Below, piece after piece: positions 29,475 through 37,708 of a stretch of DNA of 64,000 nt. A program made the translations under genes and the position numbers. The stretch covers positions 100,103-164,102 of the forward strand of contig CALISD010000010.1 in NCBI GenBank assembly GCA_938041955.1, written 5' to 3'. Source of the stretch: an uncultured Granulosicoccaceae bacterium. Lineage in GTDB: Bacteria > Pseudomonadota > Gammaproteobacteria > Granulosicoccales > Granulosicoccaceae. Under the pieces are notes generated by a model. The model saw only the letters and a program-made list of their open reading frames with translations. It was not told the DNA's origin and did no database searches. Within the stretch, counting starts at the first letter, position 1, and every line of letters begins with the position of its first letter.

Positions 29475-30703
29475 TGGCGTTGCTCAGCAGATTCACTGGC
29501 CGCTTGAGCCCGCTGGGTGATTGGATCAAAAGCGTCACGCAACGCCTCGCCGATTAAATTGTAAGAGAACACCGTTAAAAAGATCGCACCGCCGGGGAAT
29601 AACGCCAACCACCAGTTAAAAGTAGACGACTGAACCGCCTGATTTAACATCTGCCCCCACGACGGATCATCTACCAGGCCAAGCCCGAGAAAACTCAGGG
29701 TCGCTTCAGCGAGTATGGCGGATGCCACACCAAAGCTTGCCGCAACCAGTACCGGTGCAACGGCATTCGGCAATATATGCCGAAACAAGATGGACGCCAG
29801 TGGCAAACCGGACGCCACGGCCGCCTGCACAAAGTCTTGTTCACGCAATCGTAAAAATTCCGCACGAACATAACGTGCATAACCCGGCCAGCTGGTCAGA
29901 CCAATAATCACCATCATGATGTATAAGCTACGATCAAAAAACGCCACAAACGTAAGCAGCAGAAACAACGTTGGCACCGCTTCAAATATTTCTACCAGGC
30001 GCATGCCAAGCATATCTACCACACCGGAAAAATAACCCATCAACCCACCAAATATCACACCCAACACCATGGCAATGCTTGTGGCGACAATGCCAATACC
30101 AAGCGCTAGCCGTGATGCATGAATCATTCGACTCAACAGATCTGCTCCATTGGCTTCCGTGCCGAACAGATGCATTCGCTCTCCAGAAGACCCCGGTGCC
30201 TGCAGGCCGGTATCGCCATAGTCTCTTAGATAGTCTTTAGGTGAATACGGTATTGGCGCACTCAGCACCCAATCTGCACGCAACGAAACATCAGATTCAC
30301 GAAAGCTTTCGTAGACAGATAGTTTCGGTGGGGTTAATACCAAATGGCACACGATAAAAGTAAGCGAACCGACCACCGCGAGTACCAGCAAGTTACGTCC
30401 AGCGCTGAATTGCCGCCAAACAAAAAGTAGAATCGCCAGCAGGAAGATAACAACCAATGCAACATCAGCGGCGCTGAAATACTTAGCAGCAGGGCTACTG
30501 AGTACACCATCAACACTCATAAGTAGCGGCCGACTGTTGGCCAGCAAGGGGGCAAACACCGCTACAAACAACAACAGCCCCAACCAACAGGCGCCAATCT
30601 GAGCACCACGCTTTTTCATCGTGCTATTAAATACGCGCGCACCAAGCCCGCGACGACGCAATTCTTTTCTAAATTTCCGATCGCCGGTCGTAGTGTTAGT
30701 CAT
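29471..30703 (-). CDS. yejE: ABC transporter permease YejE-like, with extra N-terminal membrane segments
   Basis: One of two membrane subunits of the importer. The C-terminal half is a standard permease domain with the EAA loop (FVQAAVASGLPLASILFRHILPNAVAPVL). Family members usually have about 340 residues; this has 410. The excess lies between the first helix and the segment ADWVLSAPIPYSPKDY, and includes hydrophobic stretches at about 79-93 and 101-118, so at least two additional helices are predicted. It overlaps the upstream permease gene by 8 bases. Confidence 0.9.
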   Translation of the reverse strand: MTNTTTGDRKFRKELRRRGLGARVFNSTMKKRGAQIGACWLGLLLFVAVFAPLLANSRPLLMSVDGVLSSPAAKYFSAADVALVVIFLLAILLFVWRQFSAGRNLLVLAVVGSLTFIVCHLVLTPPKLSVYESFRESDVSLRADWVLSAPIPYSPKDYLRDYGDTGLQAPGSSGERMHLFGTEANGADLLSRMIHASRLALGIGIVATSIAMVLGVIFGGLMGYFSGVVDMLGMRLVEIFEAVPTLFLLLTFVAFFDRSLYIMMVIIGLTSWPGYARYVRAEFLRLREQDFVQAAVASGLPLASILFRHILPNAVAPVLVAASFGVASAILAEATLSFLGLGLVDDPSWGQMLNQAVQSSTFNWWLALFPGGAIFLTVFSYNLIGEALRDAFDPITQRAQAASESAEQRQ

Positions 30704-32075
30704 AGCTCACCCGCGGATCCGCCAGGGCATAACATAAATCTGCGATCAAATAGCCGATCAACGTAAGCACACCGCTGACCAGTGTTAACGACAGCACCAT
30801 TTCACGGTCCCGCCCTTTCACCGCTTCCACCGCCAGCTTGCCCATGCCTTCTATGCTGAACAGGCTTTCGACAATCACCGACCCGGCCAACAAGCCCGGT
30901 AGCAGAGAAGCGGCAACGGTGATAAGGGGAATCAGGCTGTTGCGAAATACATGTCTCCACAACACCAACTCTTCAGGTGCACCTTTAGCGCGTGCAGTTC
31001 GCGCGTAGTCAGCGGACAAATTTTCAAGCACTGCCGACCTGGATAACTTGGCAAGAAATGCAAAACCACCAAATGTAAGACACAACACAGGCAACACCAG
31101 ATGCCACAGGCGATCAAACAGAAAACCACGAACAAACGCGCCATCACTTACGAACTGAAATAACAACAGAGCAGCTGCAACACCGACAGCTCCGGCAAGC
31201 AATACACGCATGGCAAAAAAATCACTGCTTGCTATCCACCAGAAAAGTAATGCCACAGATAAACTCAGTATAAAGTGCATTGATTGATTGCTTAACTGCC
31301 CGTTGGCTTCGGCCATAGCAATACCCGCGGCCAGTCCAATTCCGCCAAAAAACATCGAGCGCCACCAGTGGGGGAGTCGTGCATTGGCGACTAACAAAAG
31401 AACAACGCTCGACGCCATGGCAGCTGCTAACATCAGCACTTGCTTAAATCCGCTCCAATGAGGCAGGAAGGTCATATCCAGGGCCTCGCGACGGTTAAGC
31501 CCGGACTCCGGGAACCAATGCCAGTTTTGTTCGCTGGCAAAAAAACCGATCAATAACACACCCGCCAACATCACCGGTACAGACCATAGTCCCAACAATA
31601 TGGTGCCGGAAGTCACATCAAAAGACCTGCCATGCTGCGTGGCCGCCCTTACCCCGATGGCAATCGCAATAATATAAACAATCGGTATTGATACAATATT
31701 CAGTAATAGCGTTATTGGCAATCGCTCGCGAATAAGTTCCGACACAGATCGACCATAAAGAAAGGACTCGCCAAGGTCTGAGCCTTTAGTAAAACTAAAT
31801 TCACCAATTTCACCAGATTCACTCAATGTAAAACCAATTGGCGAAATATTGTTTAGCCAACGCAGATACTGAACCGGAGCCGGATCATCCAGACCATAAC
31901 GCTTGTTGTAGTAGGCCTCCATCGCTTTGCGTGCTTCCGGCTGCATGACACCTTCAGACATCGCCTGCGAACCGATACCACCCGGTGATGCTGCCATTAC
32001 GGAGAACACAACCAAAGTTATGCCAATCAGGGTCGGGACGATGAGCAGCACTCGCCGGAGCAGATACGTCAGCAC
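30696..32075 (-). CDS. yejB: ABC transporter permease YejB-like, with an inserted membrane block
   Basis: The other membrane subunit of the importer. The N-terminus MLTYLLRRVLLIVPTLIGIT and the EAA loop at about 355-388 (ADYARTARAKGAPEELVLWR) are typical. The protein has 459 residues against about 360 in E. coli YejB. The surplus is at about 212-315, inside the permease domain, and contains four hydrophobic stretches (about 214-230, 241-254, 267-281, 289-308). The start is a GTG. It lies 36 bp after the binding-protein gene. Confidence 0.9.
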   Translation of the reverse strand: MLTYLLRRVLLIVPTLIGITLVVFSVMAASPGGIGSQAMSEGVMQPEARKAMEAYYNKRYGLDDPAPVQYLRWLNNISPIGFTLSESGEIGEFSFTKGSDLGESFLYGRSVSELIRERLPITLLLNIVSIPIVYIIAIAIGVRAATQHGRSFDVTSGTILLGLWSVPVMLAGVLLIGFFASEQNWHWFPESGLNRREALDMTFLPHWSGFKQVLMLAAAMASSVVLLLVANARLPHWWRSMFFGGIGLAAGIAMAEANGQLSNQSMHFILSLSVALLFWWIASSDFFAMRVLLAGAVGVAAALLLFQFVSDGAFVRGFLFDRLWHLVLPVLCLTFGGFAFLAKLSRSAVLENLSADYARTARAKGAPEELVLWRHVFRNSLIPLITVAASLLPGLLAGSVIVESLFSIEGMGKLAVEAVKGRDREMVLSLTLVSGVLTLIGYLIADLCYALADPRVSYD

Positions 32076-32111
32076 GGTTGAGCGATTTCCCGACGATGTA
32101 ACACGGTGGCG

Positions 32112-34004
32112 TTACTCACTGTGCTTTTGAAGGCTGAGTGGCACATAGGTCTCAACCGGCACCTGCGCCGTGTTCAAACCAAGGTTGGTAATCTCAATAT
32201 TTTTAAATCGATCATCAATAAACAGTAAGGATTTACGCCGCATTAAGAACGTGTATGGCTGCGTTTCATGCATGACCGCTTCTGCCTCCTGCCAAATTGG
32301 CATACGTTCTTCCTCAACAACACTGGCCCGCGCCTGATCAATCAGCTGATCAAGCGCTTCGCTTTTGTAGCTCACAAAGTTATCACCATCGGTAATTTGA
32401 TCGCTGTGAAACATTTGATCTATGTCGGTTTCTATTCCGCTGCTCCAACCAAGAATAATGGCATCGAAATTTCTGGACTCCAGAAAATCGAGCATCACCG
32501 ACCATTCAGTCGGCTTGGGTATCAGTGATATACCCGCGCGCGCATACAGGTCTTTTAAAAACAGCACGATGCGTTTTGTATCATCACTGCCTTGAAAGTA
32601 GACGAGTTCAAATTCAAACGCCTCACCTGCTTCATTTTCAAGCACACCATCACCATCACGATCTACAAATCCGGCCTCTGCCAACAGTGCTTTGCCTTTT
32701 TCAATGTCAGCAGGCCAGGGCTCGACGCTTTTATTGTGCTGTTTGCTACGCGGGTTAAACGGACTGACAGCAATCTCAGCATAACCGAGAAAGATTTCAT
32801 CGATAATACGTTGCCGATCAGTTAGATGAGTCATCGCTACACGCACCCTGGTATCTGCAAAGAGACTTGGCTTGTTATCACGCACCTGGTTCCAGCCAAT
32901 ATAGCTATACCCGGCGTTCGGGCTCATATATTCGAAATTTTGAGACTTATCTTTTATCTGCGCATCGTCACGCAACGTTTGGTATTCCACAGGCTTGGCC
33001 GTGTATACATCAATGGTATCGTTTCTAAAAGCGGCGAGTCTTGCACTGGCATTGTCGATGACATTCCATATCAGTCGATCATACGAAGACTGCACCTCAC
33101 CCCAGTAACGTTGATTGCGCAGTAGCTCAACGCGACCAGTGTCCGGGGTCCAGTTTTCAGGGTCTTCAAGACGGTAGGGTCCGGAACCAAACAACAAGCC
33201 TTTGGATTGATTAAACGTTTCAGCATCTTCCAGGAAGCGCTCATAGAAATGTTTCGCAAGTACACTCATTCCCCCTGCCAGGCCCAGACTCTCAAAGTAG
33301 GGTTCTGCAAACACGAACTTGACCGTCTTGCTATCAATTGCTTCAACGGATGCAATCTTGTCGTAGTAAGCGCGCAGTCTGGGCGCTGCAATGCGTTCAT
33401 CCATTAAGAATTCAAACGAAAACTGAACGTCAGTAGCGGTAACAGGCACACCATCTGCGAATACCAGATTATCCCGAAGCGTAAATTCGATGGTCATGCC
33501 ATCATCACTGACCTGCCATGACTTTGCCAATAAGCCATCCCAGGCCAATGTATCAGGGTTGCGTTGAATCAGGCTTTCAACCACGTAGCTTTGAACACTG
33601 CTGGCATCCGCATCGGCTGATACGATTGGCGTGATGGTTTTCAGGCTCGCGACAAATGAATTAACGTACCAGTCGCCTTCGGCAAAATCTTCTTTTTGTC
33701 GCGCTTTGTGAGCACGCCGGAATGCACTCCCAGCGAGAGCTTCATGAGCGCCTGCTACACCAGTTTGGCCGTCTGTCTGGCCAACGCCTGCGACAGTAAT
33801 GCCTGAATCAAGCTGGTTTTGAACACTTTGCACAGTCTGTCGCAGAGATCGCAAATCATCAGCCTGGCTACTGATGGTGGTTTTCATACCGGCCATCATT
33901 CTCCACTGGCGGTCAACCATATACATGGACAACATCACCAGACAACCAACCATGACTATCGCGAACAATAGCACCCAGTCTTTTAAATTGAATTTGCGTT
34001 CGAT
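32112..34004 (-). CDS. Membrane-tethered solute-binding protein of the ABC importer (SBP_bac_5), AUC start
   Basis: The extracytoplasmic binding protein (about 630 residues). Its SBP_bac_5 domain runs from about 135 to 600, with the family's LAKSWQVSDDGMTIEFTLRDN opening. It has no lipobox. Instead it starts with a membrane helix (about 12-33) and a short coiled coil (about 38-65), so it stays anchored. No ATG, GTG or TTG lies between the upstream stop and the GTG at 33974. An ATC codon at 34004 is in frame, has GGAGGT six bases upstream, and gives the natural anchor MERKFNLKDWVLLFAIVMV. I take ATC as the start. Confidence 0.82.
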   Translation of the reverse strand: MERKFNLKDWVLLFAIVMVGCLVMLSMYMVDRQWRMMAGMKTTISSQADDLRSLRQTVQSVQNQLDSGITVAGVGQTDGQTGVAGAHEALAGSAFRRAHKARQKEDFAEGDWYVNSFVASLKTITPIVSADADASSVQSYVVESLIQRNPDTLAWDGLLAKSWQVSDDGMTIEFTLRDNLVFADGVPVTATDVQFSFEFLMDERIAAPRLRAYYDKIASVEAIDSKTVKFVFAEPYFESLGLAGGMSVLAKHFYERFLEDAETFNQSKGLLFGSGPYRLEDPENWTPDTGRVELLRNQRYWGEVQSSYDRLIWNVIDNASARLAAFRNDTIDVYTAKPVEYQTLRDDAQIKDKSQNFEYMSPNAGYSYIGWNQVRDNKPSLFADTRVRVAMTHLTDRQRIIDEIFLGYAEIAVSPFNPRSKQHNKSVEPWPADIEKGKALLAEAGFVDRDGDGVLENEAGEAFEFELVYFQGSDDTKRIVLFLKDLYARAGISLIPKPTEWSVMLDFLESRNFDAIILGWSSGIETDIDQMFHSDQITDGDNFVSYKSEALDQLIDQARASVVEEERMPIWQEAEAVMHETQPYTFLMRRKSLLFIDDRFKNIEITNLGLNTAQVPVETYVPLSLQKHSE

Positions 34005-34105
34005 GGTAGGACCTCCGATTCGAGTACTACTCGTTGATATCTATTTAATTATAGGGAATATTCCGGGATTTTGTTTTTCCGTGATTTTCAGGTGCAAACC
34101 CGCTA

Positions 34106-34142
34106 ATCAGCGCTGATGATTACTGCCAATTCCGCGTATAAT
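34106..34142 (+). promoter_or_regulatory. Probable fabI promoter with palindromic operator
   Basis: TATAAT at 34137-34142 is a consensus -10 box 28 bp before the fabI start. At the -35 position there is no good hexamer; instead a perfect 12-bp palindrome ATCAGCGCTGAT lies at 34106-34117. Such overlap suggests control by a dimeric regulator. I cannot match it to a known fatty-acid regulator. Confidence 0.5.
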
Positions 34143-34169
34143 CGGACCTCAAAGACACAGGAGATTGAC

Positions 34170-34955
34170 ATGGGATTCCTCTCAGGTAAAAAGGCCCTCA
34201 TCATTGGCGTTGCCAGCAAGCGCTCTATCGCTTGGGGAATCGCACAATCAATGCATCGAGAGGGCGCCGAGCTCGCATTTACCTATCAAGGCGAAAGGTT
34301 AAAAGATCGCGTCATTGATATGGCCGCCGAGTGTGATTCGACCGCTGTATTTCCATGTGACGTGGAGCACGATCAGCAGATCGATGACCTGGCAGCATCA
34401 ATAAAAAATCACTGGGGCTCGCTTGACGTGCTGGTACACGCCGTCGGATTCGCACCACGTGAACAACTGGAAGGTGACTATCTGGATTGCGTCACCCGCG
34501 AAGGCTTTCGCATAGCGCATGACATCAGCTCATATAGCTTCGCCGCCCTTGCAAAAGCGTGCAAGCCACTGCTTTCAGAGGATGCAGCACTTCTCACGCT
34601 AAGTTATCTAGGTGCGGTACGCTCAATGCCGAACTACAACGTGATGGGTTTGGCCAAAGCCAGCCTTGAAGCCAACACTCGATTCATGGCGCATTCACTC
34701 GGGCCAGTGGGTGTAAGAGTCAATGCTATTTCTGCAGGGCCCATTCGGACACTGGCTGCATCTGGTATCGGGGACTTTAAAAAATTGCTCGGGCACGTAG
34801 CGAATACCTCACCGCTCAAACGTAATGTGACCATTGAACAGGTTGGCGATACCGCGGCATTCCTGTGTTCGGATATGGCAGCGGGCATTACGGGCCAAAT
34901 TGTTTATGTAGATGCAGGGTTTAACAACGTGGCGATGCCGCCATTAGAGTCGTAA
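34170..34955 (+). CDS. fabI: Enoyl-ACP reductase FabI
   Basis: FabI reduces enoyl-ACP with NADH in the last step of each fatty acid elongation cycle. The 261-residue SDR-family protein has the FabI-type cofactor motif [14 protein letters not shown] and the catalytic Tyr/Lys in [19 protein letters not shown]. The ATG at 34170 follows AGGAG at a 7-base spacing; the upstream ATG at 34116 is not needed. It diverges from the ABC operon and converges with ppiD. Confidence 0.96.
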   Translation: MGFLSGKKALIIGVASKRSIAWGIAQSMHREGAELAFTYQGERLKDRVIDMAAECDSTAVFPCDVEHDQQIDDLAASIKNHWGSLDVLVHAVGFAPREQLEGDYLDCVTREGFRIAHDISSYSFAALAKACKPLLSEDAALLTLSYLGAVRSMPNYNVMGLAKASLEANTRFMAHSLGPVGVRVNAISAGPIRTLAASGIGDFKKLLGHVANTSPLKRNVTIEQVGDTAAFLCSDMAAGITGQIVYVDAGFNNVAMPPLES

Positions 34956-34974
34956 GGCTCTAGAACAGTCAAAC

Positions 34975-35000
34975 AAAAAAAAGCCAGCAAAACGCTGGCT
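34975..35000 (-). terminator. Intrinsic terminator of ppiD
   Basis: On the minus strand AGCCAGC-GTTTT-GCTGGCT forms a 7-bp stem followed by eight T. It is placed 27 bp after the ppiD stop and ends that transcript. On the plus strand no T run follows, so it does not serve fabI well. Confidence 0.85.
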
Positions 35001-35026
35001 CATTGACCGTGTAACTACAACCGGCG

Positions 35027-36934
35027 CTACTGATATTCTGTCGGTGATAGCAACGCGTCATTGCGCTCTATCTCCGCTTCGCCTTCAATTGCACTAACCA
35101 ATGCATCAAATTCGGCTGTAGCAGGCACTGCTATCGGTGCACTGACTTCTACTTCCGCATCCGATTCGACACCTGTGAATACAACAATGATGATGTTGTT
35201 ACCAGTGTCGGTCACTGTACTGTACGTTGCCGTGCCTGATTCCGGCTTAGGCATTGTGAACAGCTTTCTCACCACTGCTCTGTCCGCTTCGCTATCATTT
35301 CTTGCAATGGCGGCTGACTCAGTAAAATCACCCCCATGCTCTGTCGCGAGTGCTGCAGCGTCTGCTCCACCCTCAAGCTCAGTCACCAGCGTATCAGCAA
35401 GGGTTTGAAGCTCTTCGCTCGCTTTTTCACTCTGTACCAGTTTGATAATATCTTCACGTACTTCATCGATGGGTTTCGGTGAGGCTTCCTCGTGCTCAAT
35501 AGTGCGAAGCACAATGGCGTGATTCTCACCCACCTCAAGCACTTCTGAGTTGAGACCGTTGTTCAATACATCGTCTGTCAACGCCGCAGCCAACACCTGC
35601 GGGTATTGGGCAATTCCATCTGACATGGTGCGATCAATCCACTCGGTGGTTTGCATCGCCAAGCCTGTTTCATCAGAAGCCGGTTGGAGCGAATCATTAT
35701 TTTCGTAAGAGGCATTAGAGAGCAATTCACTGGCTTCAAAATATTTAGTTTCTGCAAGCTCTGTGCGGTACTGATCTTCAACTTCGTCTTTAACGTCTTC
35801 GAAAGACTGGCCTTGCTCAGCAATAGTTTTATTAAGTTGAATGATATGAAAGCCAAAGTCAGAGCGCACCGGCTCACTTACTTCCCCATCAGCCATTGCA
35901 AAGGCTACCTCTTCAAACTCAGGGACCATAACACCTCGACCGAACTCACCCAAATTGCCGCCATTGTCAGCGGAACCCGGATCATCCGACAGAGTAGCTG
36001 CCAGTGACGCCAACGTTTCACCGGCGTTTATACGCGCGACAAGATCATCAGCTTCTTGTTTCTTTGCAGCAACATCCGCTTCCGATGCATCGCTGTCGAT
36101 GGCCAGCAATATGTGTGAAGCATCGCGCTTTTCTGGCACAACCCACTGTGATTTATTCTGCTCAAAATACCCTGCAATATCTTCATCGGTGACATCAATG
36201 CTGTCTTTTAAATGGTCTACCTTGAGCTCAAGGTATTCCACTTTTACTTTTTGAGGGTTGTTGAACGACGCGATATTTGCCTCGTAGTGTGCAGTAATCT
36301 CGTCATCTGAAACTTCGATGGTTTCTGCTTTTGCTTGAGTATCTAAAGATATTAGTGATGCTGATCGCTTCTGGCTACGCAACTCATTTATACGCGCGCT
36401 CTCGTCGCCAAGAGAGAATCCGCTGACAACCACACCATCACGAAACTGCTGGAGCAGCAAATCGGCTCGAAACTGATTTTCGAACTCTGACGCTGATACT
36501 CCCATGGACTGCAATTGACGGGTGTAGCGCTCTTTGTCGAAGACGCCATCGACGGTAAAGCCGTCAATCGAAAATATTCTTTGCGCCAGATCTTCGTCAC
36601 CAACCGCGAAGCCATTCTCAAAGGTGGATTGCCTGAGAACCTCTTGCCTGACCACCGTAGACATTGCCTGGTTATTCACCATTGCACCCAGGTTCAACCC
36701 TTCCGGCAATCTGCCACCGAACGTTTGCTGTAGTTGGTTGCGAGATTGTTGGTAGGCATTTTGAAACGAGTTCAGAGAGACCTTCTGACCGTTTACCTTG
36801 GCAGCGTAGTCCGCACCGTTGTTCCCAAAATATGAGTTAATACCGACGAGCGCAAAAGGCACACAGATGATGCCAACCAGGACATACTTGAGCCACTTTG
36901 AATTGCGGATGCCGTCTCTTAGATCAAGTAACAT
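35027..36934 (-). CDS. ppiD: Periplasmic folding factor PpiD (SurA_N / parvulin domains)
   Basis: PpiD is an inner-membrane-anchored chaperone near the SecYEG exit. The 635-residue protein has a short cytoplasmic start, a membrane helix (about 15-34), a SurA-like N-domain, and one parvulin domain (about 265-365: DASHILLAID ... DPGSADNGGNLGEFGRGVMVPEFEEVAF ... FGFHIIQL). The parvulin motif is well kept, so activity is possible, though E. coli PpiD is inactive. It follows hupB and two tRNA genes on the same strand. Confidence 0.93.
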   Translation of the reverse strand: MLLDLRDGIRNSKWLKYVLVGIICVPFALVGINSYFGNNGADYAAKVNGQKVSLNSFQNAYQQSRNQLQQTFGGRLPEGLNLGAMVNNQAMSTVVRQEVLRQSTFENGFAVGDEDLAQRIFSIDGFTVDGVFDKERYTRQLQSMGVSASEFENQFRADLLLQQFRDGVVVSGFSLGDESARINELRSQKRSASLISLDTQAKAETIEVSDDEITAHYEANIASFNNPQKVKVEYLELKVDHLKDSIDVTDEDIAGYFEQNKSQWVVPEKRDASHILLAIDSDASEADVAAKKQEADDLVARINAGETLASLAATLSDDPGSADNGGNLGEFGRGVMVPEFEEVAFAMADGEVSEPVRSDFGFHIIQLNKTIAEQGQSFEDVKDEVEDQYRTELAETKYFEASELLSNASYENNDSLQPASDETGLAMQTTEWIDRTMSDGIAQYPQVLAAALTDDVLNNGLNSEVLEVGENHAIVLRTIEHEEASPKPIDEVREDIIKLVQSEKASEELQTLADTLVTELEGGADAAALATEHGGDFTESAAIARNDSEADRAVVRKLFTMPKPESGTATYSTVTDTGNNIIIVVFTGVESDAEVEVSAPIAVPATAEFDALVSAIEGEAEIERNDALLSPTEYQ

Positions 36935-37004
36935 AGTATTTTAGCTAGACGAGTTGCGAACGATCATTGGACCATACTAGATCTACAAATATAGCAGTAG
37001 ACAT

Positions 37005-37032
37005 AAAAAAAGGGTGCCGAGACACCCTTTAA
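37005..37032 (-). terminator. Intrinsic terminator after the tRNA-Val/tRNA-Asp pair
   Basis: On the minus strand AAAGGGTG-TCTCGG-CACCCTTT makes an 8-bp stem running into a T-rich tract of about seven T. It lies 7 bp beyond the tRNA-Asp 3' end, so it terminates the tRNA transcript before ppiD. Confidence 0.88.
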
Positions 37033-37038
37033 TTTTAT

Positions 37039-37115
37039 TGGCGGAGCGGACGGGACTCGAACCCGCGACCCCCGGCGTGACAGGCCGGTATTCTAACCAA
37101 CTGAACTACCGCTCC
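37039..37115 (-). tRNA. tRNA-Asp (anticodon GTC)
   Basis: A 77-base cloverleaf with encoded CCA. Acceptor stem GGAGCGG/CCGCTCC, anticodon loop CTGTCAC with GTC, and T-loop TTCGAGT. It is transcribed with the tRNA-Val 7 bp upstream of it. Confidence 0.97.
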
Positions 37116-37122
37116 AAAATAG

Positions 37123-37198
37123 TGGTGGGTGCTGAGGGGATCGAACCCCCGACCCTCGCCTTGTAAGGGCGATGCTCTCCCAGCTGAGCTAAGCACCC
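37123..37198 (-). tRNA. tRNA-Val (anticodon TAC)
   Basis: A 76-base cloverleaf with encoded CCA. Acceptor stem GGGTGCT/AGCACCC, anticodon loop CTTACAA with TAC, T-loop TTCGATC. It lies 12 bp after the hupB stop codon, so it is probably cut from the hupB transcript or has its own promoter inside hupB. Confidence 0.97.
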
Positions 37199-37210
37199 AA
37201 CAGATCTGCT

Positions 37211-37483
37211 CTAGTTTATAGTTTCTTTCAGCGCTTTGCCAGGTTTAAATCGCGGAACATTCGATGCTTTGATTTGAATCTCTTCACCGGTGCGAGGATT
37301 ACGACCTTTACGAGCTTCTCTTTTACTAACTAAGAATGTGCCAAAACCGACCAGAGTCACCTGGTCGTCTTTCTTAAGTGCGTCACCAATGACCTTGGTC
37401 ATTGAGTCAACGATTTTCAAAGCATCCGATTTTTGTACGTCTGCTTCATCAGCAACCGCGTCAACAAATTCAGTTTTGTTCAT
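37211..37483 (-). CDS. hupB: DNA-binding protein HU-beta
   Basis: HU is a small nucleoid protein that bends and compacts DNA. The 90-residue protein begins MNKTEFVDAVADEADVQKSD and has the beta-arm core VTLVGFGTFLVSKREARKGRNPRTGE with the DNA-intercalating NP dipeptide. It lies between lon and the tRNA pair, the conserved lon-hupB-ppiD order. Confidence 0.97.
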   Translation of the reverse strand: MNKTEFVDAVADEADVQKSDALKIVDSMTKVIGDALKKDDQVTLVGFGTFLVSKREARKGRNPRTGEEIQIKASNVPRFKPGKALKETIN

Positions 37484-37708
37484 TCAGAGGTATCCTCGAA
37501 GATAATTGCAAAATGTCGCAGTCGCCGCAACTGACTAACTACTCCGTAACGAGACGAAACAGTGTATGTCAGGGGTGGGGTACCTGCGTCAATAAAATCT
37601 ATTACAGGCAAGCTATGTTGCTTAAACTGTACAAAGCGACCAATATTCAGCCGCTTCAATCCATGCCGTCACTTTACCACACTGCTCCGTTTATTCGAAG
37701 CGTTTCGC

